DNA of 64,000 nucleotides from Janthinobacterium sp. LM6 (GCF_002002885.1 NZ_CP019510.1:4216001-4280000); one strand, 5' to 3'. Positions 16,271-24,465 are shown, counted from the stretch's first letter. Notes: generated from the sequence alone by a model not told the origin. Numbers and translations are program-made.

Positions 16271-17476
16271 TTACAGCGCGCTGTCCTGGATGCTCAAGGT
16301 GGTCGCTTCGTGCTGCGCGTCGGTGCCCTTGTAGCGCAGGACGTCGAAGGCGCAGGTGACGATCTTGTTTTTCTCGCCGTCGTCGATCTTGGCCGAGGTG
16401 ATCTTGATGCGGCCCATGGCCAGCGCCAGCACGTCGGCGGCTGGCGCCGTGCCCGACGCCATGGCGTAGGCCAGCGGGATTTCCGTCTCGGACTTGAAGT
16501 AGTCGAGATAGGTAGCGTCCTGCAGCAGCACCGTGAACTGGCCCGAGCCCATCACCTTGCCGCGCGAGGCGGCCGTGGCGTACTTCGAGCCGATCACCGG
16601 GTCGACCTTGACCTGGCCGTCGAGCGAAACGGACATGCCGGTGCAGATCTGCGACGGGATGCCGTTCACGGACAGCATCGCCGTGGCGCCCGAAAACTTG
16701 CCGGTGCCCGGCGCGGCCAGCGGCGTGGGGAAATACGGCGCGGCCGTGGTCGGACCTTCCGCCTTGCCCATCAGGGTGAAATCCAGGCTGGTGATGCCGT
16801 TCGGCTGCACGGCGATATCCATCTTGCTGACCAGCTGGTCGACGAAACTGCGGTGCACGCCGATCTTCGGGTCCTGCACTTCGGCCGTGAACCAATCGGT
16901 GGTGTGGCCGCTCAAAGGGGTGAAACTGCGCTTGCCCACGGCCGCCACGCCGACCGAGTCGCCGGCCGCCTTGACTACCATGGCCGAACCGTCCATGAAC
17001 TGGCCATTCAGGTTGGTGGCCGTCACCGAAGTCACAAAAAAGTTCTTTGCGTTGTTGGCGGCGGCCGGCGCCGTCATGCCGGTGATGCGCACCACGCTGC
17101 CGGCGCGGAAACCGTCTGCCAGCCAGGAACCGGCGCTGCGCGTCAGGCCGGAGGCGGCGGCGGCGATGGTGGTTTGCGCGGCAGCCACGCCGCCTGCCGT
17201 GAAGTCGCGGCGCAGCAGCGCCGCCATCAGCGGCGCATACGTGCCGCACGCCGCTTCGGCCTTGATGGCGCCCGTGGTGCGGAAGTTGCCCAGGCGGGTA
17301 TCGCCCTGCTGCTGGCTGGCGTCGATTTCGGCGCTCGCGTACTTGTCCGCTTCCGTGTCGAAAGTGGCTGTGACGCGGGGATAAATCTGGCCGCCGCCGG
17401 CGGCCGCCTTGCTGCCTTCCGCGCTTTGTTTGCTGATAACGATCAAGCTGTCGATGCCGTTTGCTGTCGATGCCAT
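16271..17476 (-). CDS. major tail tube protein
   Basis: A 401-aa protein of the phage tail tube type (Phage_tube_2-like): N-terminal MASTANGIDSLIVISKQ, two halves of similar beta-rich character, and a C-terminal DDGEKNKIVTCAFDVLRYKG block. It is longer than the ~250 aa of lambda V. The start is the ATG at 17476, preceded by GAAAGG; longer in-frame starts at 17608 would run through two terminator hairpins and are not plausible. It is the first tail gene after the regulatory region; no head-tail joining, portal or capsid gene precedes it. It would polymerise into the hollow, non-contractile tube, and no sheath gene accompanies it. Confidence 0.82.
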   Translation of the reverse strand: MASTANGIDSLIVISKQSAEGSKAAAGGGQIYPRVTATFDTEADKYASAEIDASQQQGDTRLGNFRTTGAIKAEAACGTYAPLMAALLRRDFTAGGVAAAQTTIAAAASGLTRSAGSWLADGFRAGSVVRITGMTAPAAANNAKNFFVTSVTATNLNGQFMDGSAMVVKAAGDSVGVAAVGKRSFTPLSGHTTDWFTAEVQDPKIGVHRSFVDQLVSKMDIAVQPNGITSLDFTLMGKAEGPTTAAPYFPTPLAAPGTGKFSGATAMLSVNGIPSQICTGMSVSLDGQVKVDPVIGSKYATAASRGKVMGSGQFTVLLQDATYLDYFKSETEIPLAYAMASGTAPAADVLALAMGRIKITSAKIDDGEKNKIVTCAFDVLRYKGTDAQHEATTLSIQDSAL

Positions 17477-17498
17477 AAGTAATACCTTTCGTGGGATG

Positions 17499-17524
17499 AA
17501 AAAAAAGACCGCATCTGCGGTCTT
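17499..17524 (-). terminator. late-leader terminator 2 (proximal to tail tube gene)
   Basis: AAGACCGC, a 4-nt loop, GCGGTCTT and a run of eight T on the minus strand, 23 nt before the tail tube ATG. It is the second of two terminators that RNA polymerase meets between the putative late promoter and the first tail gene. Confidence 0.8.
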
Positions 17525-17550
17525 GAGGGGGAACTGCCGACAATCTGGAA

Positions 17551-17584
17551 AATAAAAAGCCCGCGCGCGGTGAGGCGGCGGGCT
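17551..17584 (-). terminator. late-leader terminator 1
   Basis: AGCCCGC and GCGGGCT with a 13-nt loop, followed by TTTTATTTT on the minus strand. The 333-nt stretch 17477-17809 otherwise holds only the putative promoter and no gene. Confidence 0.75.
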
Positions 17585-17763
17585 GGCGTCCGGATGGCTC
17601 GGGGCCATGCCGGACGGAAGGTGGGCGAAGGGCCATGAAGGCCGTTCGCTGCGCTGATTTCCCCTATCGGTGTCGCGCCGAAAGCGCGTCTATTACGAGT
17701 GGAGAAGCATGTGGTGTACTGCGGGTGTTAGCTGTGTTGCTGTTGCTGCGTGATCGAGACTCT

Positions 17764-17791
17764 ATTGTAGGGGCATTTTTTTCAGTGCCAG
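17764..17791 (-). promoter_or_regulatory. putative late promoter upstream of tail operon
   Basis: CTGGCA and TACAAT are separated by 16 nt on the minus strand, 19 nt past the stop of the Q-like gene. Transcripts from here would cross both leader terminators before the tail tube gene, the arrangement of lambda pR' and tR'. Promoter calls by eye are uncertain. Confidence 0.5.
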
Positions 17792-17809
17792 GCATATTGC
17801 AAAATCTTT

Positions 17810-18352
17810 TTAGTGACCGAGGCGGCGCATGGCGCGGGCCCCGTGCGACTGGAAGATGGCTTCCAGTTCGCTGACCATGTCCTTGATGCGTTCGAGCTCG
17901 AAGCCGCCGGAGCAGCTGATGGCCGCTTCGCCGGCGCCGCGGCAAGCCTGGCAGACGACAGGCGTGCCAGCCTGCATGGCGGCGACAACGCCCGTGCCGT
18001 GGCAGACCTTGCATTTGCTGTCGAGCCAATGCGCGAGCGACGCTTCGGCCACGCGGCGATACAAGGTGTTGGCCGCCTGCGCATCCCAGGCCGTCTGCGC
18101 CTTGACCCAGCGCCGCGCGCGGCCCTTCTGCGTCACGGCCGCCGTCCAGGCGCGCAGCAATTGGGCCAGGTTGCCCGCATTGCCTTCGAACAGGCGGCTG
18201 ACGGTGCCGTCCGCGTATTTGACGCGGCACAGCAAGGCGCCCATGTCGCCGGCCAGCGCGGCGGCCGCGATCACGTCCAGGTCGTGGTGGACGGCATCGT
18301 CGCGCAGGTTCTGCGATGACAGCGATGCGATGAATTTTTCTGCAAACCCCAT
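17810..18352 (-). CDS. zinc-finger protein, candidate Q-like antiterminator
   Basis: A 180-aa protein with two CxxCxGxG-type knuckles (CKVCHGTG and CQACRGAG) about 25 residues apart, forming one four-cysteine zinc site of the DnaJ / phage Q kind. It is followed by a predicted C-terminal helix (ELERIKDMVSELEAIF). ATG at 18352 has GAGGAG 5 nt upstream. It is the last regulatory gene before a promoter and two terminators that precede the tail genes, which fits an antiterminator acting on late transcription. The assignment rests on the zinc motif and layout; an unrelated zinc protein is possible. Confidence 0.6.
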   Translation of the reverse strand: MGFAEKFIASLSSQNLRDDAVHHDLDVIAAAALAGDMGALLCRVKYADGTVSRLFEGNAGNLAQLLRAWTAAVTQKGRARRWVKAQTAWDAQAANTLYRRVAEASLAHWLDSKCKVCHGTGVVAAMQAGTPVVCQACRGAGEAAISCSGGFELERIKDMVSELEAIFQSHGARAMRRLGH

Positions 18353-18376
18353 GATTTCTCCTCGTTGATTCTTGTT

Positions 18377-18787
18377 TCAGTTACCCGCCGGGCCAAACAG
18401 GGCCGCCACCAGCGGATCGCGGCGCGCCGCGCCGCGTACCCAACTGGCCGTGCGGCGCACTTGCGGCGGCAATTCGGCCCAGCCATCGACGTCGTCGTCC
18501 TGTTCCCCCAGCGCGTACAGGGCGGGCCGCTGGCGCCCCGGTTCCGTGCAATGGCGCTGCGCCAGATGGATCTGTCCCAAGCCGCACATGTGCCGCAAAT
18601 AGCGGCTCATGGTGCCCGCATCGAGTCCCAGCAAGGCGGATAATTGCGCCGCGCTGGCCTGGCCCTGCTCGCGAATGTACTGCGCGATGCGGGCGATATG
18701 CAGCTGCGACTTCTTGCTGCGTCCCTGTAACTGGCGCCCCTGCCGTGGCGCCGCCCTGCTTTCCACCAATTGACTGCTGTTCAACAT
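18377..18787 (-). CDS. winged-helix regulator of the tail cassette
   Basis: A 136-aa protein with a helix-turn-helix around residues 30-70 (IAQYIREQGQASAAQLSALL, then GLDAGTMSRYLRHM), followed by a wing-like segment and an acidic linker, and ending RRDPLVAALFG. The ATG at 18787 is preceded by GGGAGGT with 8-nt spacing, much better than the TTG at 18865. It is transcribed divergently from the repressor gene and precedes the Q-like gene by 24 nt, so these form an early operon. It could be the activator counterpart (as PrtN is to PrtR in pyocins); similarity to PrtN itself is not visible. Confidence 0.65.
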   Translation of the reverse strand: MLNSSQLVESRAAPRQGRQLQGRSKKSQLHIARIAQYIREQGQASAAQLSALLGLDAGTMSRYLRHMCGLGQIHLAQRHCTEPGRQRPALYALGEQDDDVDGWAELPPQVRRTASWVRGAARRDPLVAALFGPAGN

Positions 18788-18855
18788 CTGCCTGACCTCC
18801 CGTGGTGCTGCCCGCCAGCAGACGCTGTAGTGCGTTTGCGACAGGCAACGAATGG

Positions 18856-18884
18856 ACTTTATCAATCGCTAATGTTAAAGTCAA
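18856..18884 (-). promoter_or_regulatory. early promoter for the regulator/Q-like operon
   Basis: TTGACT and TAAAGT spaced by 17 nt on the minus strand, about 70 nt before the ATG of the winged-helix gene. The -10 element overlaps a TTTATCAATCG operator-like site, so repressor binding would shut this promoter. Confidence 0.6.
18858..18868 (+). promoter_or_regulatory. repressor operator-like site 1
   Basis: TTTATCAATCG occurs here and again inside the palindrome at 19659-19674. It overlaps the -10 box of the divergent early promoter. Confidence 0.5.
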
Positions 18885-18895
18885 GCATTTGGTAA

Positions 18896-18911
18896 TTTAT
18901 CAAACGGTAAA
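18896..18911 (+). promoter_or_regulatory. repressor operator-like site 2
   Basis: TTTATCAAACGGTAAA is a near-palindrome of the same form as site 1 and the 19.66-kb site, 26 nt before the repressor start. It could mediate autoregulation of the repressor. Confidence 0.5.
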
Positions 18912-18936
18912 TTTCAGGTTTAATGTGGAGATGAAT

Positions 18937-19650
18937 ATGTATCAATACAGACGCGACCGCCTGCTGGCCCTGATCCGCGAGCATTACGACAACACGCGCA
19001 AGAAAATTTCCGACGTCAGCGGCTGGAGCGAGGCACGCATCTCGCAAATCCTCTCGCCCACCTACCGCGAGGGGCGCGCCTTCAGCGAAAAGATCGCGCG
19101 CAAACTGGAAGCGGACCTGCAACTGGACAGCATGTATTTCGACCAGGGCGCGGCGCCCGACCAGGCGGCCATGGCCGCACGTGCGCTGGCCGGCGTGCGG
19201 CCCGTGGTCGTGGAAGATGGCGAAGATGAACGCTTTTACCCGATCCGCAAGGTAAAACTGCGCCTGTCGGCCGGCATCACGGGCTTTGCGATCGAACCGG
19301 AAACGCACGACGGCAGCACCATCAGCGTGCCGCGCAGCTGGGTCGAGCGCAATGGCTACCACCCGGAAAAACTGGTGGCGATCAAGGTCAAGGGCGAGAG
19401 CATGGAACCGGCCCTGTACGAGGACGACGTGGTGATCATCAATACGGCCGACAACCGGCCGGCCGATGGCATCGTGTTTGCCATCAATTACGAAGGCGAA
19501 CCGGTGGTCAAGCGCATGGCGCGCGATATCGGCGAATGGTGGCTGACGTCGGACAACCCGGACCAGCGCAAATACCACCGCAAGTTGTGCCGCGGCAATG
19601 AATGCCTGATCGTGGGCAGGGTCGTGCGCAAGGAAAGCGACCGGATTTGA
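18937..19650 (+). CDS. S24-family (LexA/CI-like) repressor
   Basis: A 237-aa repressor with an N-terminal HTH (about residues 20-45, ISDVSGWSEARISQIL) and a C-terminal S24 autopeptidase domain. The catalytic serine is S155 in GESMEP and the lysine is K192 in VVKRM; their 37-residue spacing equals that of LexA. A candidate Ala-Gly cleavage bond is A112-G113 (LSAGITG). The ATG at 18937 has GGAG 6 nt upstream; the ATG at 18931 is too close to it. It is divergent from the lytic regulators. RecA-stimulated self-cleavage after DNA damage would switch on the cassette, as in CI or PrtR systems; cleavage itself is inferred. Confidence 0.88.
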   Translation: MYQYRRDRLLALIREHYDNTRKKISDVSGWSEARISQILSPTYREGRAFSEKIARKLEADLQLDSMYFDQGAAPDQAAMAARALAGVRPVVVEDGEDERFYPIRKVKLRLSAGITGFAIEPETHDGSTISVPRSWVERNGYHPEKLVAIKVKGESMEPALYEDDVVIINTADNRPADGIVFAINYEGEPVVKRMARDIGEWWLTSDNPDQRKYHRKLCRGNECLIVGRVVRKESDRI

Positions 19651-19652
19651 AA

Positions 19653-19680
19653 GCGAAGTTTATCAATCGATAAACTTCGC
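19653..19680. repeat. perfect 12-bp palindrome, operator/terminator-like
   Basis: GCGAAGTTTATC, loop AATC, GATAAACTTCGC. It lies between the convergent repressor and prpE genes. The core TTTATCAATCGATAAA matches the two sites upstream of the repressor, so it may bind repressor. As RNA it is a strong hairpin, although T-runs are short. It marks the visible right edge of the phage-derived cassette. Confidence 0.6.
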
Positions 19681-19694
19681 TCGCGGCAAGGCGC

Positions 19695-21581
19695 TTACGC
19701 CAGCGCCGCCTGGATCTGCTGCAGCGATGCCGGATCGTCCATCGACGTCAGGTCGCCCGGGCTGCGGCCTTCGCAGATGGCCTGGATCGAGCGACGCAGC
19801 AGCTTGCCCGAGCGCGTCTTCGGCAGTTGCGCCACGAACAGCACGCGCGCGGGCCGCGCCACGGCACCCAGCTGACGATCGACGACGGCCATCACTTCGC
19901 GCTCCAGCGCCGCTTTCGCCTCGACGCTGTCGAAGCCCTGCGGGTCCTTCAGGATCACGAAAGCCATCGCCACCTGGCCTTTGAGCTTGTCTTCCACGCC
20001 CACCACCGCCACTTCCGACACGTTCGGGTGGCTGGTGATGCTTTCCTCGATTTCGCGCGTGCCCAGGCGGTGTCCGGCCACGTTGATCACGTCGTCGGTG
20101 CGGCCCAAAATAAAATAATAGCCATCCGCATCGCGCACGCCCCAATCGAAGGTGGAATACACTTGCCGTTCGCTGAAGGTAGACCAGTAGGTGTCGACGA
20201 AGCGTGCGTCGTCGCCGTAGACCGTCTGCATGCAGCCGGGCGGCAGCGGGCCTTCCAGCACCAGCACGCCCTTCTCGTTGGCGCCGCACTCCTCGCCCGT
20301 CGCTTCGTTGAGCAGCTTGACCTGGTAACCGTACATGGCCAGGCCCGGACTGCCCAGGCGCGTCGGGGTGTCGGCCACGCCTTTCGCCACCGAGAGGATC
20401 GGCCAGCCCGTCTCCGTCTGCCAGTAGTTGTCGATGATGTCCACTTTCAGTTCGTCGGCGATCCATTGCGACGTGGTTTCATCGAGCGGTTCGCCCGCCA
20501 GATACAGTGCCTTCAATGACGACAGGTCGTATTTGCGCATCAGTTCCACCGGGTGCTTGCGCAGCACGCGGATGGCCGTCGGCGCCGAGAACATGCGCGT
20601 GACCTTGTATTTTTCAACGATGCTCCACCAGATGCCCGCATCGGGACAGATCGGCAAGCCCTCGTACAGGATGGTGGCCATGCCGGCGATCAGCGGGCCG
20701 TACACGATGTAGGAATGGCCCACCACCCAGCCGATATCCGAGGTGGCAAAGAAGGTTTCGCCGGGCTTGCCGCAGAAGTTGTACTGCATCGACGACGCCA
20801 GCGCCACCGCATAGCCGCCCACGTCGCGCTGCACGCCCTTCGGCTTGCCCGTCGTGCCCGAGGTGTACAACACGTACGACGGTTCGTTCGACTCAAGCCA
20901 GGTGACGGGCACCCGCGCGTCCAGGTGCTGCTCGCGCAGTGTCGCGTAATCGACGTCGCGGCCCGGCGTCAGTTCCATCGGCACCAGGTGGCGGTCGACC
21001 AGCAATACCTGCTGCGGCTTGTGCGCGGCGATGCGGATGGCTTCGTCGAGCAGCGGCTTGTAGGCAATCGCCTTGCCATTGCGCGAGCCGGCATCGGCGG
21101 AAAACACCAATTTTGGCTGCGCATCGTCGATACGGCTGGCCAGGCTGTTGGCGGCAAAGCCGCCGAACACCACGGAATGCACGGCGCCGATGCGCGCGCA
21201 AGCGAGCATGGCGAACGCCGCCTCGGCGATCATCGGCATGTAGATCAGGACGCGGTCGCCCTTGACCACGCCCAACGACAGCAGGATGGCGGCGCAGCGT
21301 TCCACTTCGCGCTGCAGTTCGCGAAAACTGTAGCTGCGCTCAGTATTCGTTTCGGTGGAAATGGCGATCAGCGCGGCCGCATCGCCCTGGCTTTCCACCC
21401 AGCGGTCAACGGCGTTGTGGCACAAATTGGTGGTGCCGCCGACAAACCACTTGGCGAACGGCGGGCGGGAATAATCGAGCACTTGCGAAAACGGGGTATG
21501 CCAGGCTATCTTGTCCGCTTCCTCGCGCCAGAAAGCGTCAGGCGTGTCGATAGAGCGTTGATAAAATGCTGCGAAATTCAT
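19695..21581 (-). CDS. prpE: propionyl-CoA synthetase
   Basis: A 628-aa acyl-CoA synthetase of the AMP-forming ANL family that converts propionate, ATP and CoA to propionyl-CoA, the entry step of the methylcitrate cycle. Visible motifs are YTSGTTGKPKGV (ATP-binding P-loop), the DNYWQTETGWP adenylate motif, and GRTDDVINVAGHR. The terminal KTRSGKLLRR carries the catalytic lysine that is acetylated in this family. The length fits PrpE (about 630 aa) and not Acs (about 650). The ATG at 21581 follows GGAGGAG. It shares direction with prpB, prpC, acnD and prpF but is separated from them by two acyl-transfer genes. Confidence 0.92.
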   Translation of the reverse strand: MNFAAFYQRSIDTPDAFWREEADKIAWHTPFSQVLDYSRPPFAKWFVGGTTNLCHNAVDRWVESQGDAAALIAISTETNTERSYSFRELQREVERCAAILLSLGVVKGDRVLIYMPMIAEAAFAMLACARIGAVHSVVFGGFAANSLASRIDDAQPKLVFSADAGSRNGKAIAYKPLLDEAIRIAAHKPQQVLLVDRHLVPMELTPGRDVDYATLREQHLDARVPVTWLESNEPSYVLYTSGTTGKPKGVQRDVGGYAVALASSMQYNFCGKPGETFFATSDIGWVVGHSYIVYGPLIAGMATILYEGLPICPDAGIWWSIVEKYKVTRMFSAPTAIRVLRKHPVELMRKYDLSSLKALYLAGEPLDETTSQWIADELKVDIIDNYWQTETGWPILSVAKGVADTPTRLGSPGLAMYGYQVKLLNEATGEECGANEKGVLVLEGPLPPGCMQTVYGDDARFVDTYWSTFSERQVYSTFDWGVRDADGYYFILGRTDDVINVAGHRLGTREIEESITSHPNVSEVAVVGVEDKLKGQVAMAFVILKDPQGFDSVEAKAALEREVMAVVDRQLGAVARPARVLFVAQLPKTRSGKLLRRSIQAICEGRSPGDLTSMDDPASLQQIQAALA

Positions 21582-21672
21582 GTCTCCTCCGGTAGGCGTG
21601 CAATCTGTCTCCGGCTCGGGCGAACAGGCCCGGCCTTGATATGTGGACTATCTGCTTGCGTACTGCTGACTA

Positions 21673-22899
21673 TTATTTATCTGTTGGTGCATCCTCCAAA
21701 GGTCTTGCGAACAGTTTTTTGGAGAAAAGGAACATCTGCGGCTGTGCTGCCACGCAGGCGCTGCGCTCGGCCGCGATCCTGTCGCGATTCGCCGCCAGCG
21801 TGGCACCGGTCAGGGGCATGCCGAACTGCCCGTCCACCGGCGCGCTTTCCTTTTGCGTCATCACGCGCAGCATGACGATATCGCCCAGTGCCTTCTTGAA
21901 GTGTCCTGCTTCCCAGTACCAGCGCGTACTGCCATCGCGCTGTTTTTCAGCAGGAATCATCTCGCAGTTGTAACTGCCAAAGCCGCTGAAATCGGTCACG
22001 CTGATGCGGGCCGAAGGATATTGTTTCTTGACGGCGGCCACCTCCAGCACCACCCGCCGTTTCCACTCGTCGAACAGGGGCCACAGGCCAGCTCCTTCGA
22101 ACAGGGTAAGCATCTGTGCGTGATACGGATAGATCACCAGCTTGATATCGGCTTGCGTGGCCGACATCGCCACCAAAAAATCATGCATCGCCTGAAAATC
22201 GCCGTCAGCAAAATCGGCCTTCGACATTTTCACAAATCTGGCGGCACTTTTCTGCGCCCGATGCTTGAATACCTTGTAATACCCATCGCGGACCGCATGC
22301 GCGCCAAACTCCAGAGCGGGATTGAAACCGTCGGGCGCTATGGTGATCGCCTGCCTGTCATGCTGAATGCGCAGCGTGGTCAGGGCATCCTTCACCGATG
22401 CCAGCGAAAACAGCGTGTCGAAGCGCCAGAATCCATGGGCATGGCCGGACTGTGCTTCCATGCGCTCTGGCTGCGCGATGGCCGGCTTCAAAAAATCGAT
22501 GAATTCCAGCCCCACGATCACTGTCCCTGGCTTGATGCCTGCCTGCGACAGTTGCGCGAACTGGCTGATGGCCGTGGCCATGACGGTGCCGGGAATGCCC
22601 ATGTTATAACCGGCACCGTGTATCAGGCCAAATGCGGAGGCGCGCGGATCGAAGCCGATCTCGGCGCGTGAATTACCCAGGATGATGAAGCGCGGCTGCA
22701 GACGCAGCGCGTGTGCGTGCTTGATCTGGCTCTGGTAGCGGCTCAGGCCAGGCTTGACGGCGTTAAAGTTTTCGCGCCTGACCGCCCCATACAGATTGTA
22801 GGGGTCGACAATGTACACGAAGACGCAGACCAGGCATGCGCAGGAAAGCAGTACCAGCACCAGGGTGGACAGATAGTGCCTATAGAATGGTCTTGTCAT
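21673..22899 (-). CDS. membrane-anchored SGNH-like protein paired with MBOAT
   Basis: A 408-aa protein with one N-terminal membrane helix (about residues 10-32) and an extracytoplasmic domain. FIILGNSRAEIGFDP fits the first block of SGNH/GDSL-type esterase folds (block I, GNSR in AlgJ/AlgX-like proteins). A C-terminal His-containing GHFKKALGD segment may supply the catalytic histidine. It starts 13 nt after the MBOAT gene with GGAGAAGG before the ATG, so the two form a unit. By analogy with AlgI plus AlgJ/AlgX it would take acyl groups moved across the membrane by the MBOAT protein and pass them to an extracellular sugar polymer. The substrate is unknown; no polysaccharide genes are adjacent. 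Confidence 0.65.
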   Translation of the reverse strand: MTRPFYRHYLSTLVLVLLSCACLVCVFVYIVDPYNLYGAVRRENFNAVKPGLSRYQSQIKHAHALRLQPRFIILGNSRAEIGFDPRASAFGLIHGAGYNMGIPGTVMATAISQFAQLSQAGIKPGTVIVGLEFIDFLKPAIAQPERMEAQSGHAHGFWRFDTLFSLASVKDALTTLRIQHDRQAITIAPDGFNPALEFGAHAVRDGYYKVFKHRAQKSAARFVKMSKADFADGDFQAMHDFLVAMSATQADIKLVIYPYHAQMLTLFEGAGLWPLFDEWKRRVVLEVAAVKKQYPSARISVTDFSGFGSYNCEMIPAEKQRDGSTRWYWEAGHFKKALGDIVMLRVMTQKESAPVDGQFGMPLTGATLAANRDRIAAERSACVAAQPQMFLFSKKLFARPLEDAPTDK

Positions 22900-22911
22900 T
22901 TTCCTTCTCCA

Positions 22912-24465
22912 CTAGAACTGAAAATACAAGAATTCGGCGGGCCGGTTCAGGGCCAGGATGCTCGCCAGTGCCAGCAGCGCGATGGCGGCAGCCCACGCCG
23001 GCGAAGCGCGCCAGGTCAGCAGCCTTGCCATGCCAGGGCCTGATATTCCTGCAGGGTGGGCACGCTGGAAGTACAGCGCCGGCCCGCAGCGGCGCATGAT
23101 CTGCTGCGTATTCGGGAAAGCAAAAGCCAGCAGCGCCGCGATGGCGATCCACGTCCAGGTTTCGACGAACAAGCGTCCGCCGCCCAGATAAAACGTCACT
23201 CCCGTCGCCTCCAGCAGGTGCTGCAGCGGCGGCACACGGCTGGCCAGCACGTCGGGTGCCGAGACGCCATGGGCGCCCGCCATGCCCTGCAGGATCTGCC
23301 ACGACCTTGCCATGTCCGGCGCGCGGAAAAAAACCCAGGCAACGCAGACGGCGGCAAAAGTGACGAGGGTGGCCACGACTTTCCAGACGCGGCTATCGAG
23401 CGGCAGGCGCAAGCGCTGCGCCACCACGCTCCAGGCCTTGTGGATGGCCAGGTAGGCGCCGTGCAAAAAACCCCAGACGATGAAGTTCCAGCCAGCGCCA
23501 TGCCACAAGCCGCCCAACACCATCGTGATCATCAGGTTCAGGTAGCGCCGCGCGGGCCCGCAGCGGTTGCCGCCCAGCGGGATATACAGGTAATCGCGCA
23601 GGAAGCGCGATAGCGTCATGTGCCAGCGGCGCCAGAATTGCGCGATATTGCGCGATTTATAGGGCGAGTCGAAATTCAGGGGAAAGCGCACGCCGAACAG
23701 GCGCGACAAGCCAATGGCCATGTCGGAATAGCCGGAAAAATCGAAGTACAGCTGAAAGGCATACGCCAATACCCCGCCCCAGGCGATCAACAGCGATGGC
23801 GCAGCCGGATTGTCGAACAGCGGCGCCGCATACGGGGCGATGCTGTCGGCGATCAGCACTTTCTTTGCCAGCCCGATAAAGAAAATCGTCGAGCCGATAG
23901 CGACGTTCCTGGCCGAGAAACGGAAGATGCGCTTGTCCGCAAACTGCGGCATCATCTCCTTGTGGTGCAATACGGGGCCGGCGATCAGGTGCGGGAAATA
24001 CGTGACGAACAGCAGATAGTGGACAAAGCGGTTTTCCTGCGCCTTGCCCTGATAGGTGTCGACCAGAAAGGCGATCTGGGTAAACGTGAAAAACGATATC
24101 CCGATCGGCAGCACCACGTGCAGGACGGGCATCGGTTGCGCCGTCAATTCCGCCAGGCTGGCGACAAAGAATCCCGCGTACTTGTAATAGGCGAGCAAGC
24201 CCAGATTGGCGCCGATGGCGGCGGTGACGAGCCATTTTCGGCGCGATGGCGGGCTGGTGCCGAGCAAAGCCGCACAACCGTAGTTGAAGAGGATGGAGCC
24301 CAGCAGCAGCGGCAGGTAGTGGTAATCCCAATAGCCGTAGAAGAACAGCGATGCTCCCGCCAGCCACGCGGCGGCCCACAGTTGGCTGCGTCTGCCCAGG
24401 ATGAAAAATCCCGCCACCGTGATGGGTAGAAAAGCAAAAAGGAAGACGTAGGAGTTAAATAGCAT
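22912..24465 (-). CDS. MBOAT-family O-acyltransferase (AlgI/DltB type)
   Basis: A 517-aa polytopic membrane protein. Signatures include FFYGYWDYHYLPLLLGSILF near the N-terminus, YFDFSGYSDMAIGLSRLFG, FWRRWHMTLSRFLRDYLYIP, and LGGLWHGAGWNFIVWGFLHG with the conserved catalytic histidine of MBOAT proteins. It would move acetyl or other acyl groups across the inner membrane for transfer to a surface glycan, with its SGNH-like partner downstream. It sits between prpF and prpE, an unusual position for a gene without an obvious link to propionate. Confidence 0.88.
   Translation of the reverse strand: MLFNSYVFLFAFLPITVAGFFILGRRSQLWAAAWLAGASLFFYGYWDYHYLPLLLGSILFNYGCAALLGTSPPSRRKWLVTAAIGANLGLLAYYKYAGFFVASLAELTAQPMPVLHVVLPIGISFFTFTQIAFLVDTYQGKAQENRFVHYLLFVTYFPHLIAGPVLHHKEMMPQFADKRIFRFSARNVAIGSTIFFIGLAKKVLIADSIAPYAAPLFDNPAAPSLLIAWGGVLAYAFQLYFDFSGYSDMAIGLSRLFGVRFPLNFDSPYKSRNIAQFWRRWHMTLSRFLRDYLYIPLGGNRCGPARRYLNLMITMVLGGLWHGAGWNFIVWGFLHGAYLAIHKAWSVVAQRLRLPLDSRVWKVVATLVTFAAVCVAWVFFRAPDMARSWQILQGMAGAHGVSAPDVLASRVPPLQHLLEATGVTFYLGGGRLFVETWTWIAIAALLAFAFPNTQQIMRRCGPALYFQRAHPAGISGPGMARLLTWRASPAWAAAIALLALASILALNRPAEFLYFQF

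Noticed and set aside
18381-18884. 167-aa minus-strand ORF overlapping the winged-helix gene
   Set aside because: The other frame has a helix-turn-helix, a strong ribosome site and normal composition; this one has none.
1-19680. Complete temperate prophage
   Set aside because: No head, packaging, replication or integration genes in the visible part and none in the position they should occupy; cannot be fully excluded because the left end is outside the window.
19653-19680. Phage attachment site (att)
   Set aside because: No second copy or tRNA gene is visible; its core matches the repressor operator-like sites, so operator or hairpin terminator is the better reading.
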